From assembly GCA_014843695.1 (NCBI GenBank), contig CM026397.1, positions 51,446,101-51,510,100 on the forward strand: a stretch of DNA of 64,000 nt. Reading direction: 5' to 3'. The notes below the pieces were generated by a model, which saw nothing but the letters and a program-made list of their open reading frames with translations, did no database searches and had not been told where the DNA came from. Shown here one piece after another: positions 61,601 through 64,000 of this stretch. The DNA comes from Archivesica marissinica (lineage: Eukaryota; Mollusca; Bivalvia; Venerida; Vesicomyidae). Each line of letters starts with the position of its first letter. Position 1 is the first letter of the stretch. The translations under genes and the position numbers were made by a program.

Positions 61601-61700
61601 CTATCTGTGTGACTCTATTGTGTGACTCCCTCTGTGTGACTGTGTCTATGTGACTGTGTCCGTGTGATCTATCTGTGTGACTCTATAGTGTGACTCTCTC
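58620..61700. other. Indel-dense stretch of the right array
   Basis: Monomers here carry many single-base losses not seen in matching left-array blocks, for example GACTGTCCCGTG (58639), CCGTGGACTG (58694), GTCCTATGAC (58777), GTGTCGTGTG (59374), TCTTGGACTG (59401), GTGCCGTGTG (61072), CTATTGTG (61616). Odd CACCC words occur at about 59444 and 61483, and a 52-bp A/C-only block at 60396. Most simply this is poorly polished long-read consensus. Confidence 0.7.
60396..60447. other. 52-bp A/C-only insertion in a G/T-rich array
   Basis: All 52 bases are A or C (starting ACCCACACCAACAACC), inside an array whose plus strand is G/T-rich. It replaces the regular monomers found at the matching place in left-array copies (for example near 13320). 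On the minus strand it reads as GGTGGT/TGTGGG-like sequence, which briefly opens frames encoding Gly/Val/Trp-rich peptides. Confidence 0.85.
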
Positions 61701-64000
61701 TGTGTGACTGTGTCTGTTTGACTCTATCTGTGTGACTGTGTCTGTGTGACTGTGTCTGTTTCTGTGTGACTGTGTCTGTGTGACTGTGCCAGTGTGACTG
61801 TCTGTGTGACTGTGCCCGTGTGACTGTGTCTGTGTGACTCTATCTGTGTCACTGTGTCCGTGTGACTGTGTCTGTGTGAATATGTATGTGTGACTGTGTC
61901 TGTGTGACTGTGTCCGTATGACTGTGTCTGTGTGACTGTGCCCGTGTGACTGTGTCTATGTGACTCTATCTGTGTGACTGTGTCCGAGTGACTGTGTCTG
62001 TGTGACTGTGTATGTGTGACTGTGTATGTGTGTCTGTGTGACTGTGTCTGTGTGACTGTGTGACTGTGTATATGTGACATTGTCCGTGTGACTGTGTCTG
62101 TGTGGCTGTGTCTGTGTGACCGTGTGACTGTGCCCGTGCTACTGTGTCTGTGTGACTCTATCTGTGTGACTGTGTCTGTGTGACAGTTCCCGTGCAACTG
62201 TGTCTGTGTGACTGTATCTGTGTGACTGTGCCCGTGTGACTGTGTCCGTGTGACTCTATCTGGGTGACTGTGCCCGTGTGACTATGTCTGTGTGACTGTG
62301 TCTGTGTGGCTCTATCTGTGTGACTATGTCCGTGCAACTGGGTATGTGTGGCTCTATCTGTGTGACTCTATCTTTGTGACTCTATCTGTGTGACTGTGTC
62401 TGTGTGACTGTATCTGTGTGACTGTGTCTGTGTGACTGTGCCCGTGCGACTGTGTCTGTGTGACTGTGCCCGTGTGACTGTGTCTGTGTGACTGTGTCTG
62501 TGTGATTGTGTCTGTGTGACTGTGTCCGTGTGACTGTTCCCGTGTGACTGTGTCTGTGTGACTGTGTCCGTGTGTCTCTATCTGTGTGTCACTATCTGTG
62601 TGACTCTCTCTGTGTGACTCTATCTTTGTGATTCTCTGTGTGTGACTGTTTCTGTGTGACTCTATCTGTGTGTCTGTGTCACTGTGCCCGTGAGACTGTG
62701 CCCGTGTGACTGTGTCTGTGTGACTGTGTCTCTGTGTCTGTGTGACTGTGTCTGTGTGACTGTGTCCGTGTGACTCTATCTGTGTGACTTTGTCCGTGTG
62801 ACTGTGTATGTGTGACTGTGCCCGTGTGACTGTGTATGTGTGACTGTGTCTGTGTGACTGTGTCCGTGTTACTGTGCCCGTGCAACTGTGTCTGTGTGAC
62901 TCTATCTGTGTGACTCTATCTGTATGACTCTGCCCGTGCAACTGTGTCTGTGTGACTGTGTATGTGTGACTGTGCCCGTGTGACTGTGTCCGTGTGACTC
63001 TATCTGGGTGACTGTGCCCGTGTGACTGTGCCCGTGTGACTATGTCCGTGCAACTGTGTCTGTGTGACTATATCTGTGTGACTGTGTCTATGTGACTGTG
63101 CCCGTGTGACTGTGTGACTGTGCCCGTGTGACTGTGTCTGTGTGACACTATCTGTGTGACTTTTTCCGTGTGACTGTGTCCATTTGACTGTGTATGTGTG
63201 ACTGTGTATGTGTGTCTGTGTGACTGTGTATGTGTGACTGTGTCTGTGTGACTGTGTATGTGTGACTGTGTCTGTGTGACTGTGCCCGTGTGACTCTCTG
63301 TGTAACTGTGTATGTGTGACTGTGTATGTGTGTCTGTGTGACTGTGTCTGTGTGACTGTTTATGTGTGACTCTATCTGTGTGACTGTGTCCGTGTGACTG
63401 TATCTATGTGACTGTGTCTGTGTGACTGTGCCCGTGCGACTGTGTATGTGTGACTGTGTCTGTGTGACTGTGCTCGTGTGACTGGTTCTGTGTGACTGTG
63501 CTCGTGTGACTGTGTCTGTGTGACTCTATCTGTGTGACTGTGTCCGTGTGACTGTGTCTGTGTGAATGTGTCTGTGTGACTGTATCTGTGTGACTGTGTC
63601 CGTGTGACTGTGTCTGTGTGACTGTGCCCGTGTGACTGTGTCTGTGTGACACTATCTGTGTGACTGTGTCTGTGTGACTGTGCCCGTGTAACTGTGTCTG
63701 TGTGACTATCCGTGTGACTTTGCCCGTGTGACTGTGTCCGTGTGACTCTATCTGGGTGACTGTGTCCGTGTGACTGTGTCTGTGTGACTGTGTATGTGTG
63801 ACTGTGTCTGTGTGACTGTGCCCGTGTAACTGTTTCTGTGTGACTATCCGTGTGACTTTGCCCGTGTGACTGTGTCCGTGTGACTCTATCTGGGTGACTG
63901 TGTCCGTGTGACTGTGTCTGTGTGACTCTATATGTGTGACTATGTCCGTGTGACTGTGTCTGTGTGGCTCTATCTGTGTGACTCTGTCCGTGCAACTGGG

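Larger units (their letters stand above)
46550..64000. repeat. 14-bp minisatellite, right array, matching the left array
   Basis: Same monomer and orientation as 1-24620. Matching blocks: 46674-47241 with 3506-4073; 48556-49348 with 2173-2965; 55081-56908 with 7917-9744; 62354-63995 with 19921-21562. Their translations are identical in each pair. Families A, B and C therefore appear in broadly the same order, with large indels: an extra several hundred bp near 49.5-50.1 kb, and a jump from family B to C material and back at about 56.9-58.2 kb. The array continues beyond the window. Confidence 0.95.

Noticed and set aside
46674..63995. Equivalent minus-strand ORFs in the right array
   Set aside because: Same reason; many are word-for-word repeats of left-array frames. 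The Gly/Val/Trp-rich ones near 60.2-60.5 kb arise from the A/C-only insertion.

Overview
The window is eukaryotic nuclear DNA, most likely from a mollusc, probably a bivalve. That assignment is inference from three things: an intron-containing gene for a small secreted Gly/Tyr-rich protein of shell-matrix-like composition, several tRNA-headed SINEs, and a Gmr1-like LTR retrotransposon. There are no prokaryotic genes, operons or CRISPR arrays. About two thirds of the window is tandem-repeat DNA.

Layout. Positions 1-24620 are one huge 14-bp minisatellite (core GACTGTGTCTGTGT) with higher-order repeats of about 3.1-3.4 kb and a very young 1260-bp duplication near its right end. A 35-bp satellite (about 92 copies) abuts it at 24621-27854, followed by a 50-bp array (28248-28606) and a 49-bp array (28608-29152). 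The only convincing host gene lies at about 29.4-32.3 kb: a TATA box, a possible leader exon, two coding exons (30549-30759 and 32037-32179) and an AATAAA signal. Its introns hold SINE pieces and one copy of a dispersed repeat. From 32.4 to 33.7 kb there are nested SINEs, a MITE and a foldback element. Positions 33762-35948 hold a compound array of 39-bp and 22-bp units. From 36 to 40.8 kb is AT-rich DNA with further MITE, foldback and SINE copies. Positions 40847-45549 carry the 3' part of an LTR retrotransposon on the minus strand, cut by a run of exactly 1000 N (45550-46549). From 46550 to the end the 14-bp minisatellite resumes, closely matching segments of the left array in the same orientation and broadly the same order.

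Most notable points. (1) The retrotransposon has Ty3/gypsy-type enzymes arranged protease-integrase-RT-RNase H, the order usual for Ty1/copia, with all catalytic residues intact in one ORF. This is the hallmark of the Gmr1-like group. (2) Splicing joins a signal peptide plus Gly/Tyr-rich domain to a membrane helix and acidic tail, a 117-residue protein that no single ORF shows. (3) The array after the N gap resembles a second, indel-bearing copy of the left array, so it is either a large real duplication or a second haplotype placed in tandem. It contains an error-dense stretch with a 52-bp A/C-only insertion. (4) SINEs with unrelated tRNA heads share one 3' tail.

The long apparent ORFs in the 14-bp and 39-bp arrays are arithmetic by-products of the repeat lengths and are not annotated as genes.
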